The notes under the pieces are model-generated. The model did no database searches. It saw only the letters and a list, made by a program, of their open reading frames with translations, and was not told the DNA's origin. 64,000 nt of DNA from Eurosta solidaginis (taxonomy: Eukaryota; Arthropoda; Insecta; Diptera; Tephritidae), in assembly GCF_040869045.1 (NCBI RefSeq), contig NC_090322.1:244117148-244181147 (forward strand), written 5' to 3'. The stretch's first letter is position 1; the number at the start of each line of letters is the position of its first letter. Shown piece by piece: positions 19,518 to 31,385 of this stretch. Made by a program: the position numbers and the translations under genes.

Positions 19518-22016
19518 TTGTTGTTGTTGTTGTAGCAATGTTTTGCCCCACCTAATAGCTGCGACCGATCACAAATTGTCATTAATATCCTCTAACGGGA
19601 GTCCCAGGAAACTTGCTGTTTCGACAGGGGTGGACCATAATGAAAGGGGTGTTAGAGGCGTTGGTTCCACATTACAATTAAAGAGATGGTTGGTGTCATG
19701 TGGGGACACATTGCAAGCGGGCATACATTTTGTATGTCGGGATTGATTCTGGATATGTAAGAGTTTAACCTGTTACAGTATCCAGAACGAAGTTGAGCCA
19801 GAGTGACTCGCGTTTCCCTGGGGAGTATGCGTTCCTCTTCCGCAAGTTTTGGGTACTGTTCCCCTAGTACTGGATTCACCGGGCAATTCCCGGCATAAAG
19901 GTCCGACGCCTGTTTGTGGAGTTCACCAAGGACCTGCTTATGTTTTTTTGCTTCATACGGCTGAGTTGTCAGGTGCCATATTTCCTCAAAATGCTTACGG
20001 AGATGACTCCTTAAGTCCCTAGGCTGTGCTGGCTCATCAATCAGATATCTGTTGGGATGCCCAGGTTTCTGGGTATTCAACAGGAACTGTTTGGTTAGCA
20101 TCTCATTTCTCTCCCTTCTCGCCTCATTATGTAGATGGTGTTCTGGGGACATAAGAAGACAGCCCGTGGCGGTTCTGAGCGCAGTATTTCGGCAGGCCCG
20201 TATCTTCTTCCAGTGGGTAGTTTTTAGGCTTCGCGACCATATAGGGGACGCGTAGCACGCAAACGGCTGACCAATTGCTTTGTATGTGGTAATGAGCGTT
20301 TCTTTGTATTTTCCCCAAGTACTGCCAGCAAGGGATTTGAGGATTTTATTACGGTTCTGGATTTTCGGAACAATTGCGGCTGCGTGCACTCAGAGAAAAA
20401 ATCGTTCTAAAACGAACGAAACAAGTTCAAAATTAAGAACATTCGTTGACAAAAGTCTGTTAAGTACGTTTTTTCTTAACTCGTGACCGATGGGCTTGTT
20501 TTAAGAACGGTTTTTCCAAGCACACCGTTCGTATTTTATGACTAGTTTGGTATTGATGCGTGAACCTTCTGTGCTCATTTCAAGCACTACTTGGGCTTGA
20601 TTTAAGATCTTTCGTTCTTACGCTTTGAGAACGATTTGTGATGGATTTAACATTCTCCGGTCTCAATTCAAGAACGGATTGTGCTTTATCTTTGGGAGGC
20701 GAGGGGGGGGAGGGGGGGGGGGGTAAACAATTTTACAACTAGTACCAATTTATTTATTTTTTTTATTAATAATAATTTTTTTTAATAAAAATATTAATAA
20801 CAAAAAAATATTATTAAAGTCCAAAAATTAAAAAAAAAATGCATAATATGCACTTTTTATGGCCTTCTCTTATTGAGTAATTCTTGTTTTTATTGATGTA
20901 ATCTGAATATATACTTAAAACATTTCATAACAAGTTTGAGAATTACCCGTGCATATGTGAATGGAAATGAAAGAAAAATATGAGTTAAAAAAATATAACA
21001 TAAAAAAATCGTTTAAAAAAATTTCAGAGTTTGACGGCGTTCGAACTCGCGCCACACAATCGCAATCGCAACATCATAGCCGTTGGGCCACTACGAATGT
21101 TTGATAGCTTGCGCTAAATGTTGTATTTAACATTGTAGTGCGCACGAATTGTACCGTTTCTTTTTTCTTGGGCTTAATTTAAGAACAACGTTCTCATTAA
21201 TAGAACATTTGTTCATATTTTAAGACCAGCCGTTCTCTTTTCAAGTAAATGGTGTCAGTTCAAGAACAAGGTTGTTGTTTTAAGAACAGGTCGTTCGTTT
21301 TTCAAGAACAAAAAAGTAAGAACATGAAAAGTTTGAATTGAGTCCGGTGGTGCTAGATTTTAGAACGGCGTTTTTCTCTGAGTGTGCTCACCAAAATGTA
21401 GATCCTGATCAAACGTCAAGATTTTGGGGTGTAGGACAGTCGGTAGCATAGTGCCATCGACGTGGATGTTCAAAATGGTCGACATTTGGGACTTCCAAGT
21501 TGTAAATAGGGTCGCGGATGATTTAGTCGGTGATAATGCCGGCTTCGCGAGGCGAAAAAACTGGAGAGATCAGGGAGGTAGCCGTTTATTCTATTGCAAA
21601 GCTCATCGATCTTTTGGGCCCGGGCCTGTGGCCATTATTGTGCAGTCATCGACGTAAGAAACGATAGTAACTCCTTCTGGTGGCGAAGGTAGTTTTGATA
21701 TATAAAAATTAAACAAAAGTGGGGATAGCACACCACTCTGAGGCACCCCTTATTTAATTCTTCTTGGCTTTGATATTTCGTTTCTGAATTGCACCGATGC
21801 CTGCCGACCACCCAGATAATTTGCGGTCCACCTTTTAAGACATGGGGGATGAGTAGACCCTTCCAAGTCTTGCAGTAACGTGCCATGGTTGACCGTATCA
21901 AAAGCTTTTGATAGGCCTAGCGCTACGAGTACTGTTCTATGGTGCGGCTTCTGATTTAAACCACAATTTATCTGGGTGCTAATGGCTAACTGCAAATTTG
22001 CTTTGAAGTGGGCAAA
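19518..22016 (-). pseudogene. 5'-truncated jockey-like LINE, split by a DNA element
   Basis: The minus strand encodes the C-terminal half of a LINE reverse transcriptase. Motif A reads LGLSKAFDTVNHGTLL. GVPQSGVLSPLLF follows, and the catalytic box SYVDDCT (YVDD codons at 21645-21656). After the inserted element (20387-21384) come the thumb region (NKILKSLAGSTWGKYKETL, NTALRTATGCLLMSPEHHLH) and a Cys/His-containing end. The element ends 3' in GCTACAACAACAACAACAAC. A 10-bp duplication, GTATTAATGT, lies at 19509-19518 and 22017-22026, so the insertion was 5'-truncated. One in-frame TAA (near 21750) and a frameshift near 19690 make it inactive. Confidence 0.88.
20387..21384. mobile_element. CACTCAG-ended non-autonomous DNA element, copy 2
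   Basis: A second copy of the 14518-15475 element, with the same inverted ends (CACTCAGAGAAAAA / TTTTTCTCTGAGTG) and the tRNA-like segment on the minus strand near 21028-21098. It interrupts the LINE reading frame. Removing it together with one copy of the flanking TG (20385-20386 / 21385-21386) rejoins the LINE frame as Glu-His-Ala. That establishes the ends and a 2-bp duplication. A G-rich run occurs at about 20698-20723. Confidence 0.88.
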
Positions 22017-22143
22017 GTATTAATGTATTTATTTTAAATTAAATTCTTCAGAACCCAACAGGATATCGTTTTTTCTCAGTTAAATTTTTCAATAATTTAT
22101 TTTGCATTTTATTTTATTTAAAGAAAAAATTTCACTTCCTTTT

Positions 22144-25092
22144 TATACTCAGTTGAGCAGAGCTCACAGAGTATATTAAGTTTGATTGGATAACGGTTGG
22201 TTGTACATATATAAAGGAATCGAGATAGATATAGACTTCCATATATCAAAATAATCAGGATCGAAAAAAAATTTGATTGAGCCATGTCCGTCCGTCCGTC
22301 CGTCCGTCCGTCCGTTAACACGATAACTTGAGTAAATTTTGAGGTATCTTGATGAAATTTGGTATGTAGGTTCCTGAGCACTCATCTCAGATCGCTATTT
22401 AAAATGAACGATATCGGACTATAACCACGCCCACTTTTTCGATATCGAAAATTTCGAAAAACCGAAAAAGTGCGATAATTCATTACAAAAGACCGATAAA
22501 GCGACGAAACTTGGTAGATGAGTTGAACTTATGACGCAAAATAGAAAATTAGTAAAATTTTGGACAATGGGCGTGGCACCGCCCACTTTTAAAAGAAGGT
22601 AATTTAAAACTTTTGCAAGCTGTAATTTGGCAGTCGTTGAAGATATCATGATGAAATTTGGCAGGTAACGTTCCTAACGTTACTATATGTACGCTTAATA
22701 AAAATTAGCAAAATCGGAGAAGGACCACGCCCACTTTAAAAAAAAATTTTTTTAAAAGTAAAATTTTAACAATAAATTTAATATCTTTACAGTATATAAG
22801 TAAATTATGTCAAGATTCAACTCCAGTAATGATATGGTGCAACAAAATACAAAAATAAAAGAAAATTTAAAAATGGGCGTGGCTCCGCCCTTTTTCATTT
22901 AATTTGTCTAGGATACTTTTAACGCCATAAGTCGAACAAAAATTAACCAATCCTTTTGAAATTTGGTAGGGTCATAGATTTTATGGCTTTAACTGTTTTC
23001 TGTGAAAATGGGCGAAATCGGTTGATGCCACGCCCAGTTTTTATACACAGTCGTCCGTCTGGCCTTCCGCATGGCCGTTAACACGATAACTTGAGCAAAA
23101 ATCGATATATCTTTACTAAACTCAGTTCACGTACTTATCTGAACTATCTTTATCTTGGTATGAAAAACGAACGAAATCCGACTATGACCACGCCCACTTT
23201 TTCCATATCGAAAATTACGAAAAATGAAAAAAATGCCATAATTCTATACCAAATACGAAAAAAGGGATGAAATATGGTAAGGTAATTGGATTGTTTTATT
23301 GACGCGAAATATAACTTTAGAAAAAACTTTATAAAATGGTTGTGACACCTACCATATTAAGTAGAAGAAAATGAAAAAGTTCTGCAGGGCGAAATAAAAA
23401 ACCCTTAAAATCTTGGCAGGTATTACATATATAAATAGATTAGCGGTATCCAACAGATGATGTTCTGGGTCACCCTGGTCCACATTTTGGTCGATATCTG
23501 GAAAACGCCTTCACATATACAACTACCACCACTCCCTTTTAAAACTCTCATTAATACCTTTAATTTGATACCCATATCGTACAAACTCATTCTAGAGTCA
23601 GCCCTGGTCCACCTTTATGGCGATATTTCGAAAAGGCGAACACCTATAGAACGAAGGCCCACTCCCTTTTAAAAATACTCATTAACACCTTTCATTTGAT
23701 ACCCATATCGTACAAACAAAGTCTAGAGTCACCCCTGGTCCAGAAAGGCCCACTCCCTCTTAAAATACTCATTAACTCCTTTCGTTTGATACCCATATTG
23801 CACAAACGAATTCTAGGGTCACCCCTGGTCCACCTTTATGGCAATATCTCGAAATGGCGTCCACCTATGGAACTAAGGATTACTCCCTTTTAAAATACTC
23901 ATTTCATTTGATACCCATATCGTACAAACGCATTCTAGAGTCACACCTGGTCCATCTTTATGGCGATATCTCGAAAAGGCGTCCACCTATAGAACTAAGG
24001 CCCACTCCCTCTTAAAATACTCATTAACTCCTTTCGTTTGATACCCATATTGCACAAACGAATTCTAGAGTCACCCCTGGTCCACCTTTATGGCGATATC
24101 TCGAAAAGGGGTCCACCTATAGAACTAAGCCCCACGCCCTTTTAAAATAATCATTAACACCTTTCATTTGATACCCATATCATACAAACAAATTCTAAAG
24201 TGACCCCTGGTCCACCTTTATGGCTATATCTCGAAAAGGCGAACACCTATAAAACGAAGGCCCACTCCCTTTTAAAAATACTCATTAACACCTTTCATTT
24301 GATACCCATATCGTACAAACAAAGTCTAGAGTCACCCCTGGTCCACCTTTATTGCGATACCTAGAAAATGCGTCCACCTATAGAACTACGGCCCACTCCC
24401 TCTTAAAATACTCATTAACTCCTTTCGTTTGATACCCATATTGCACAAACGAATTCTAGAGTCACCCCTGGCCCACCTTTATGGCGATATCTCGAAACGG
24501 CGTCCACCTATAGAACTAAGGCCCACTCCCTTTTAAAATACTCATTAACACCTTTCGTTTTATGCCCATATTGTGCAAACAAATTCTAGGGTCACCCCTG
24601 GTCCACCTTTATGGCGATATCTCGAAACGGCGTCCACCTATGGAACTAAGGATTACTCCCTTTTAAAATGCTCATTAACACCTTTCATTTGATACCCATA
24701 TCGTACAAACGCATTCTAGAGTCACCCCTGGTCCATCTTTACGGCGATATCTCGAAAAGGCGTCCATCTATAGAACTTAGGTCCACGCCCTTTTAAAATA
24801 CTCATTAATACCTTTCATTTGATACCCATATCGTACAAACGCATTCTAGAGTCAACCCTGATCCACCTTTATGGCTATATCCCTAAATGGCGTCCGCCTA
24901 TAGAACTATGGCCCACTCCCTCATAAAATACTCTTTAATGCCTTTCATTTGATACACATGTCATACAAACACATTCCAGGGTTTCCCTCGGTTCATTTTC
25001 CTACATGGTTATTTTCCCTTATGTTGTCACCATAGCTCTCAACTGAGTATGTAATGTTCGGTTACACCCGAACTTAACCTTCCTTACTTGTT
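22144..25092 (+). mobile_element. Helentron-like (HINE/DINE-1) element, tandem copy A
   Basis: Starts TATACTCAGTTGAGCAGAGCT. The inverted counterpart AGCTCTCAACTGAGTAT lies near the 3' end (25030-25050), followed by the hairpin GTTCGGTTACACCCGAAC and the terminus CCTTCCTTACTTGTT. A GTCC microsatellite lies at about 22285-22316. The body contains several 'CACGCCCACTTT' segments and then a minisatellite of about a dozen ~131-bp units (23560-24990, consensus TTTGATACCCATATCGTACA plus CACCCCTGGTCCACC). No Rep/helicase is encoded, so it is non-autonomous. Open frames across the minisatellite are chance products of the unit. Confidence 0.85.
23560..24990. repeat. ~131-bp minisatellite within Helentron-like copy A
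   Basis: About twelve units spaced roughly 130 bp apart, some shortened to about 100 bp. Each runs TTTCATTTGATACCCATATC, ACAAACGCATTCTAGAGTCAC, CCCTGGTCCACCTTTATGGC, GATATCTCGAAAAGGCGTCC and GGCCCACTCCCTTTTAAAAT. The corresponding arrays in copies B (26450-27500) and C (29030-30200) have about nine and ten units. Confidence 0.85.
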
Positions 25093-27616
25093 TATACTCA
25101 GTTGAGCAGAGCTCACAGAGTATATTAAGTTTGATTGGATAACGGTTGGTTGTACATATATAAAGGAATCGAGATAGATATAGACTTCCATATATCAAAA
25201 TAATCAGGATCGAAAAAAAATTTGATTGAGCCATGTCCGTCCGTCCGTCCGTCCGTTAACACGATAACTTGAGTAAATTTTGAGGTATCTTGATGAAATT
25301 TGGTATGTAGATTCCTGAGCACTCATCTCAGATCGCTATTTAAAATGAACGATATCGGACTATAACCACGCCCACTTTTTCGATATCGAAAATTTCGAAA
25401 AACCGAAAAAGTGCGATAATTCATTACAAAAGACAGATAAAGCGACGAAACTTGGTAGATGAGTTGAACTTATGACGCAGAATAGAAAATTAGTAAAATT
25501 TTGGACAATGGGCGTGGCACCGCCCACTTTTAAAAGAAGGTAATTTAGAAGTTTTGCAAGCTGTAATTTGGCAGTCGTTGAAGATATCATGATGAACTTT
25601 GGCAGGAACGTTACTGCTATTACTATATGTGCGCTCAATAAAAATTAGCAAAATCGGAGAAGGACCACGCCTACTTTTAAAAAAAAAATTGTTTTTAAAG
25701 TAAAATTTTAACAAAAAATGTAATATCTTTACAGTATATAAGTAAATTATGTCAACGTTCAACTCCAGTAATGATATGGTGCAACAAAATAAAAAAATAA
25801 AAGAAAATTTAAAAATGGGCGTGGCTCCGCCCTTTTTCATTTAATTTGTCTAGGATACTTTTAACGCCATAATTCGAACAAAAACTAACCAATCCTTTTG
25901 AAATTTGGTATGGGCATAGATTTTATAACGTTAACTGTTTTCTGTGAAAATGCGCGAAATCGGTTGATGCCACGCCCAGTTTTTATACACAGTCGTCCGT
26001 CTGTCCTTCCGCATGGCCGTTAACACGATAACTTGAGCAAAAATCGGCATATCTTTAATGAACTTAGTTCACGTGCTTACTTGAACTCACTTTATCTTGG
26101 TATGAAAAATGAACGAAATCCGACTATGACCACGCCCACTTTTTCGATATCGAAAATTACGAAAAATGAAAAAATTGGATTGTTTTATTGACGCGAAATA
26201 TAACTTTAGAAAAAACTTTATAAAATGGTTGTGACACCTACCATATTAAGTAGAAGAAAATTAAAAAAGTTCTGCAGGGCGAAATAAAAAACCCTTAAAA
26301 TCTTGGCAGGTACTACATATATAAATAAATTAGCGGTATCCAACAGATGATGTTCTGGGTCACCCTGGTCCACATTTTGGTCGATATCTGGAAAATGCCT
26401 TCACATATACAACTACCACCACTCACTTTTAAAACTCTCAATAATACCTTTAATTTGATACCCATATCGTACAAACTTATTCTAGAGTCACCCCTGGTCC
26501 ACCTTTATGGCGATATCTCGAAAAGGCGTCCACCTATAGAACTAAGTCCCACGCCCTTTTAAAATACTCATTAAAACCTTTCATTTGATACCCATATCGT
26601 ACAAACATATTCTAAAGTCACCCCTGGTCCACCTTTATGGCGATATCTCGAAACGGCGTCCACCTATGGAACTAAGGATTACTTCCTTTTAAAATACTCA
26701 TAAACACCTTTCATTTGATACCCATATCGTACAAACGCATTCTAGAGTCACCCCTGGTCCACCTTTATGGCGATATCTCGAAAACCACCACTCCCTTTTA
26801 AAACCCTCATTAATACCTTTAATTTGATACCCATATCGTACAAACACATTCTAGAGTCACCCCTGGTCCACCTTTTTGGCGATATTTCGAAACGGCATCC
26901 ACCTATAGAACTAAGGCCCACTCCCTTTTAAAATACTCATTAACACCATTCGTTTGATGCCCATATTGAACAAACAAATTCTAGGGTCACCCCTGGTCGA
27001 CCTTTATAGCGATATCTCGAAACGGCGTCCACCTATGGAACTAAGGATTACTCCCTTTTAAAATACTCATTAACACCTTTCATTTGATACCCATATCGTA
27101 CAAACGCATTCTAGAGTCACCCCTGGTCCACCTTTATGGCGATATCTCGAAAAGGCGCCGACCTATACAGCAACCACCACTCCCTTTTAAAACCCTCATT
27201 AATACCTATAATTTGATACCCATATCGTACAAACACATTCTAGAGTCACCCCTGGTCCACATTTGTGGCGATATCTCGAAACGGCGTCCACCTATGGAAC
27301 TAAGGATTACTCCCTTTTAAAATACTCATTAACACCTTTCATTTGATACCCATATCGTACAAACGCATTCTAGAGTCAACCCTGATCCACCTTTATGGCT
27401 ATATCCCTAAATGGCGTCCACCTATAGAACTATGGCCCACTCCCTCATAAAATACTCTTTAATGCCTTTCATTTGATACACATGTCATACAAACACATTC
27501 CAGGGTTTCCCTCGGTTCATTTTCCTACATGGTTATTTTCCCTTATGTTGTCACCATAGCTCTCAACTGAGTATGTAATGTTCGGTTACACCCGAACTTA
27601 ACCTTCCTTACTTGTT
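25093..27616 (+). mobile_element. Helentron-like (HINE/DINE-1) element, tandem copy B
   Basis: Begins at TATACTCAGTTGAG directly after the ACTTGTT end of copy A, with no intervening base. Same layout: GTCC microsatellite (about 25237-25256), 'GGGCGTGGCACCGCCCACTT' blocks, about nine ~131-bp units, inverted subterminal repeat, 3' hairpin and CCTTACTTGTT. It is shorter than A, mostly through fewer minisatellite units and a small deletion near 26170. Confidence 0.85.
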
Positions 27617-30304
27617 TATACTCAGTTGAGCAGAGCTCACAGAGTATATTAAGTTTGATTGGATAACAGTTGGTATAAAGGAATCGAGATAGATATAGAC
27701 TTCCATATATCAAAATAATCAGGATCGAAAAAAAATTTGATTGAGCCATGTCCGTCCGTCCGTCCGTCCGTCCGTCCGTTAACACGATAACTTGAGTAAA
27801 TTGTGAGGTATCTTGATGAAATTTGGTATGTAGATTCCTGAGCACTCATCTCAGATCGCTATTTAAAATGAACGATATCGGACTATAACCACGCCCACTT
27901 TTTCGATATCGAAAATTTCGAAAAACCGAAAAAGTGCGATAATTCATTACAAAAGACCGATAAAGCGACGAAACTTGGTAGATGAGTTGAACTTATGACG
28001 CAAAATAGAAAATTAGTAAAATTTTGGACAATGGGCGTGGCACCGCCCACTTTTAAAAGAAGGTAATTTAAAACTTTTGCAAGCTGTAATTTGGCAGTCG
28101 TTGAAGATATCATGATGAAATTTGGCAGGAACGTTACACTTATTACTATATGTACGCTTAATAAAAATTAGCAAAATCGGAGAAGGACCACGACCACTTT
28201 AAAAAAAAATTTTTTTTTTTAAGTAAAATTTTAATAAAAAATTTAATATCTTTACAGTATATAAGTAAATTATGTCAAGATTCAACTCCAGTAATGATAT
28301 GGTGCAACAAAATACAAAAATAAAAGAAAATTTAAAAATGGGCGTGGCTCCGCCCTTTTTCATTTAATTTGTCTAGGATACTTTTAACGCCTTAAGTCGA
28401 ACAAAAATTAACCAATCCTTTTGAAATTTGGTAGAGGCATAGATTTTATGGCGTTAACTGTTTTCTGTGAAAATGGGCGAAATCGGTTAATGCCACGCCC
28501 AGTTTTTATACACAGTCGTCCGTCTGTCCTTCCGCATGGCCGTTAACACGATAACTTCAGCAAAAATCGATATATCTTTACTAAACTCAGTTCACGTACT
28601 TATCTGAACTCACTTTATCTTGGTATGAAAAATGAACGAAATCCGACTATGACCACGCCCACTTTTTCGATATCGAAAATTACGACAATTGAAAAAAATG
28701 CCATAATTCTATACCAAATACGAAAAAAGGAATGAAACATGGTAAGGTAATTGGATTGTTTTATTGACGCGAAATATAACTTTAGAAAAAACTTTATAAA
28801 ATGGTTGTGACACCTACCATATTAAGTAGAAGAAAATGAAAAAGTTCTGCAGGGCGAAATAAAAAACCCTTAAAATCTTGGCAGGTATTACATATATAAA
28901 TAAATTAGCGGTATCCAACAGATGATGTTCTGGGTCACCCTGGTCCACATTTTGGTCGATATCTGGAAAACGCCTTCACATATACAACTACCACCACTCC
29001 CTTTTAAAACTCTCATTAATACCTTTAATTTGATACCCATATCGTACAAACTCATTCTAGAGGCACCCCTGGGCCACCTTTATGGCGATATTTCGAAAAG
29101 GCGAACACCTATACAACGAAGGCCCACTCCCTTTTAAAAATACTCATTAACACCTTTCATTTGATACCCATATCGTACAAACAAAGTCTAGAGTCACCCC
29201 TGGTCCAGAAAGGCCCACTCCCTCTTAAAATACTCATTAACACCTTTCATTTGATAGCCATATCGTACAAACGCATTCTAGAGTCACCCCTGGTCCATCT
29301 TTACGGCGATATCTCGAAAAGGCGTCCATCTATAGAACTTAGGTCCACGCCCTTTTAAAATACTCATTAATACCTTTCATTTGATACCATATCGTACAAA
29401 CGCATTCTAGAGTCACACCTGGTCCATCTTTATGGCGATATCTCGAAAAGGCGTCCACCTATAGAACTAAGGCCAACTCCCTCTTAAAATACTCATTAAC
29501 ACCTTTCATTTGATACCCATATCGTACAAACACATTCTAGAGTCACACCTGGTCCACCTTTATGGCGATATCTCGAAAAGGGGTCGACCTATAGAACTAA
29601 GCCCCACGCTCTTTTAAAATAATCATTAACACCTTTCATTTGATACCCATATCATACAAACAAATTCTAAAGTCACCCCTGGTCCACCTTTATGGCGATA
29701 TCTCGAAAAGGCGAACGCCTATAGAACGAAGGCCCACTCCCTTTTAAAAATACGCATTAACACCTTTCATATGATACCCATATCGTACAAACAAAGTCTA
29801 GAGTCACCCCTGGTCCACCTTTATTGCGATACCTCGAAAATGCGTCCACCTATAGAACTAAGGCCCACTCCCTCTTAAAATACTCATTAACTCCTTTCGT
29901 TTGATACCCATATTGCACAAACGAATTCTAGAGTCACCCCTGGCCCACCTTTATGGCGATATCTCGAAACGGCGTCCACCTATAGAACTAAGGCCCACTC
30001 CCTTTTAAAATGCTCATTAACACCTTTCATTTGATAGCCATATCGTACAAACGCATTCTGGAGTCAACCCTGATCCACCTTTATGGCTATATCCCTAAAT
30101 GGAGTCCACCTATAGAACTATGGCCCACTCCCTCATAAAATACTCTTTAATGCCTTTCGTTTGATACACATGTCATACAAACACATTCCAGGGTTTCCCT
30201 CGGTTCATTTTTGTACATGGTTATTTTCCCTTATGTTGTCACCATAGCTCTCAACTGAGTATGTAATGTTCGGTTACACCCGAACTTAACCTTCCTTACT
30301 TGTT
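27617..30304 (+). mobile_element. Helentron-like (HINE/DINE-1) element, tandem copy C
   Basis: The third head-to-tail copy, abutting copy B at the same ACTTGTT|TATACTC junction. It carries about ten ~131-bp units and ends at 30304. A small deletion near the start removes part of GGTTGGTTGTACATATATAA. The near identity of A, B and C suggests recent amplification. Confidence 0.85.
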
Positions 30305-31385
30305 AAGTTTATTTTTAGCTTTTGATTTATTAATTCACTAAATTTTTATTTTTTTTCTAACTCGTTCTTCTAATGTGTTTAATAGTTTTATTTTTAATAT
30401 ATTCGTTATCTTTTTTATTTGGTTTAAAACAAAATATTTGTTTCATTTGATTTTTAGATTTTTTGAGCTAGAAGGCTTCGCAAAATGAATACAACTTTTA
30501 TTTTCTGTTTATATTCGTTAATATTTAATTTGGTCGATATTTCGACTGCAATCTGAAATGATCATCAGGAATATATGGACATATGTATATGATCGACTGA
30601 TTTATTAATATAATTTAATATTTTTTTTTAATAATTTTTTTTTTATTAAATACAATTTTTTTTATTTAAATCTTATTTCTTTGTTCACTTAATTTTTTGT
30701 TTGGCTTTTAGTTTTAACAATTTTTTTTTAATTACTATATGCTTCTTTATTTTTTAAATCCATTCCTATTCGTTTCTATATTTATAATTTCCTTTAATTC
30801 GCAAATTCTTTAATTGTTATTTTCTGTTCCGTGTTTTTTGTTGTTTTTTTTTGTTATGTTTTTTTGGTTTTTTTTGTATTATCTTTTTTATTCAATTTTG
30901 CTTCTATTCGTTGCTATATTTCCCAATTTTCTTGATTTCAGCAATTTTCTGTTTTTATTTTTTTGTCTGTTTTTCCTTTTTGTATTTATTCTTTACTTTT
31001 ACTTCTTTTTTATTGGGTTTATAAATGTTTTTCTATTTATTTTATTTTGTATACGTATATACACACTTTTTTATTTTGCATTTGTTTTTTTTTTTTTGAT
31101 TCTTATACTCCTTTTTTTTATTTTATATATATATTTTTTTTTTTTATATTGTTTATTATATGTTTTTGTTTTATATTGTGTTTGTTATTTTGCTTTTTCT
31201 TAATTTTTATATATTTTTTTATATACTGTTTTTAACATTGTTATTAATATTGTTTTTTGCTTTTTTGTAATTTTTTTATATTTATTTTTGTTTTTTGATC
31301 TGTTTTTAATACTTATCTTTGCTTTTTTATATCGTTTTCTTTTCTTTTCAAAGTTATTTCAAACAATATTTTGTTTTTAAATATA
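30305..31385. repeat. T-rich low-complexity block
   Basis: About 1.1 kb of plus-strand T-rich sequence (TTTTTTATTTTGTATT-like). It is the complement in character of the A-rich blocks at 3.4 and 54 kb. The open frames at 30814-31235 are Phe/Leu/Tyr runs and are rejected as genes. Confidence 0.75.

Noticed and set aside
19543..20486. Plus-strand open frames at 19543-19746, 20052-20255 and 20280-20486
   Set aside because: They are antisense to the LINE reverse transcriptase, which shows conserved motifs on the minus strand.
22118..30000. Many 60-116 codon open frames, and a CRISPR-like impression from regular repeats
   Set aside because: The frames are the same few repeat segments translated in each Helentron-like copy. 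Units are ~131 bp without distinct spacers, so this is a minisatellite and not a CRISPR array.
30814..31235. 129- and 90-codon open frames resembling membrane proteins
   Set aside because: The block is T-rich, so hydrophobic residues are expected in every open frame. Overlapping frames look the same.
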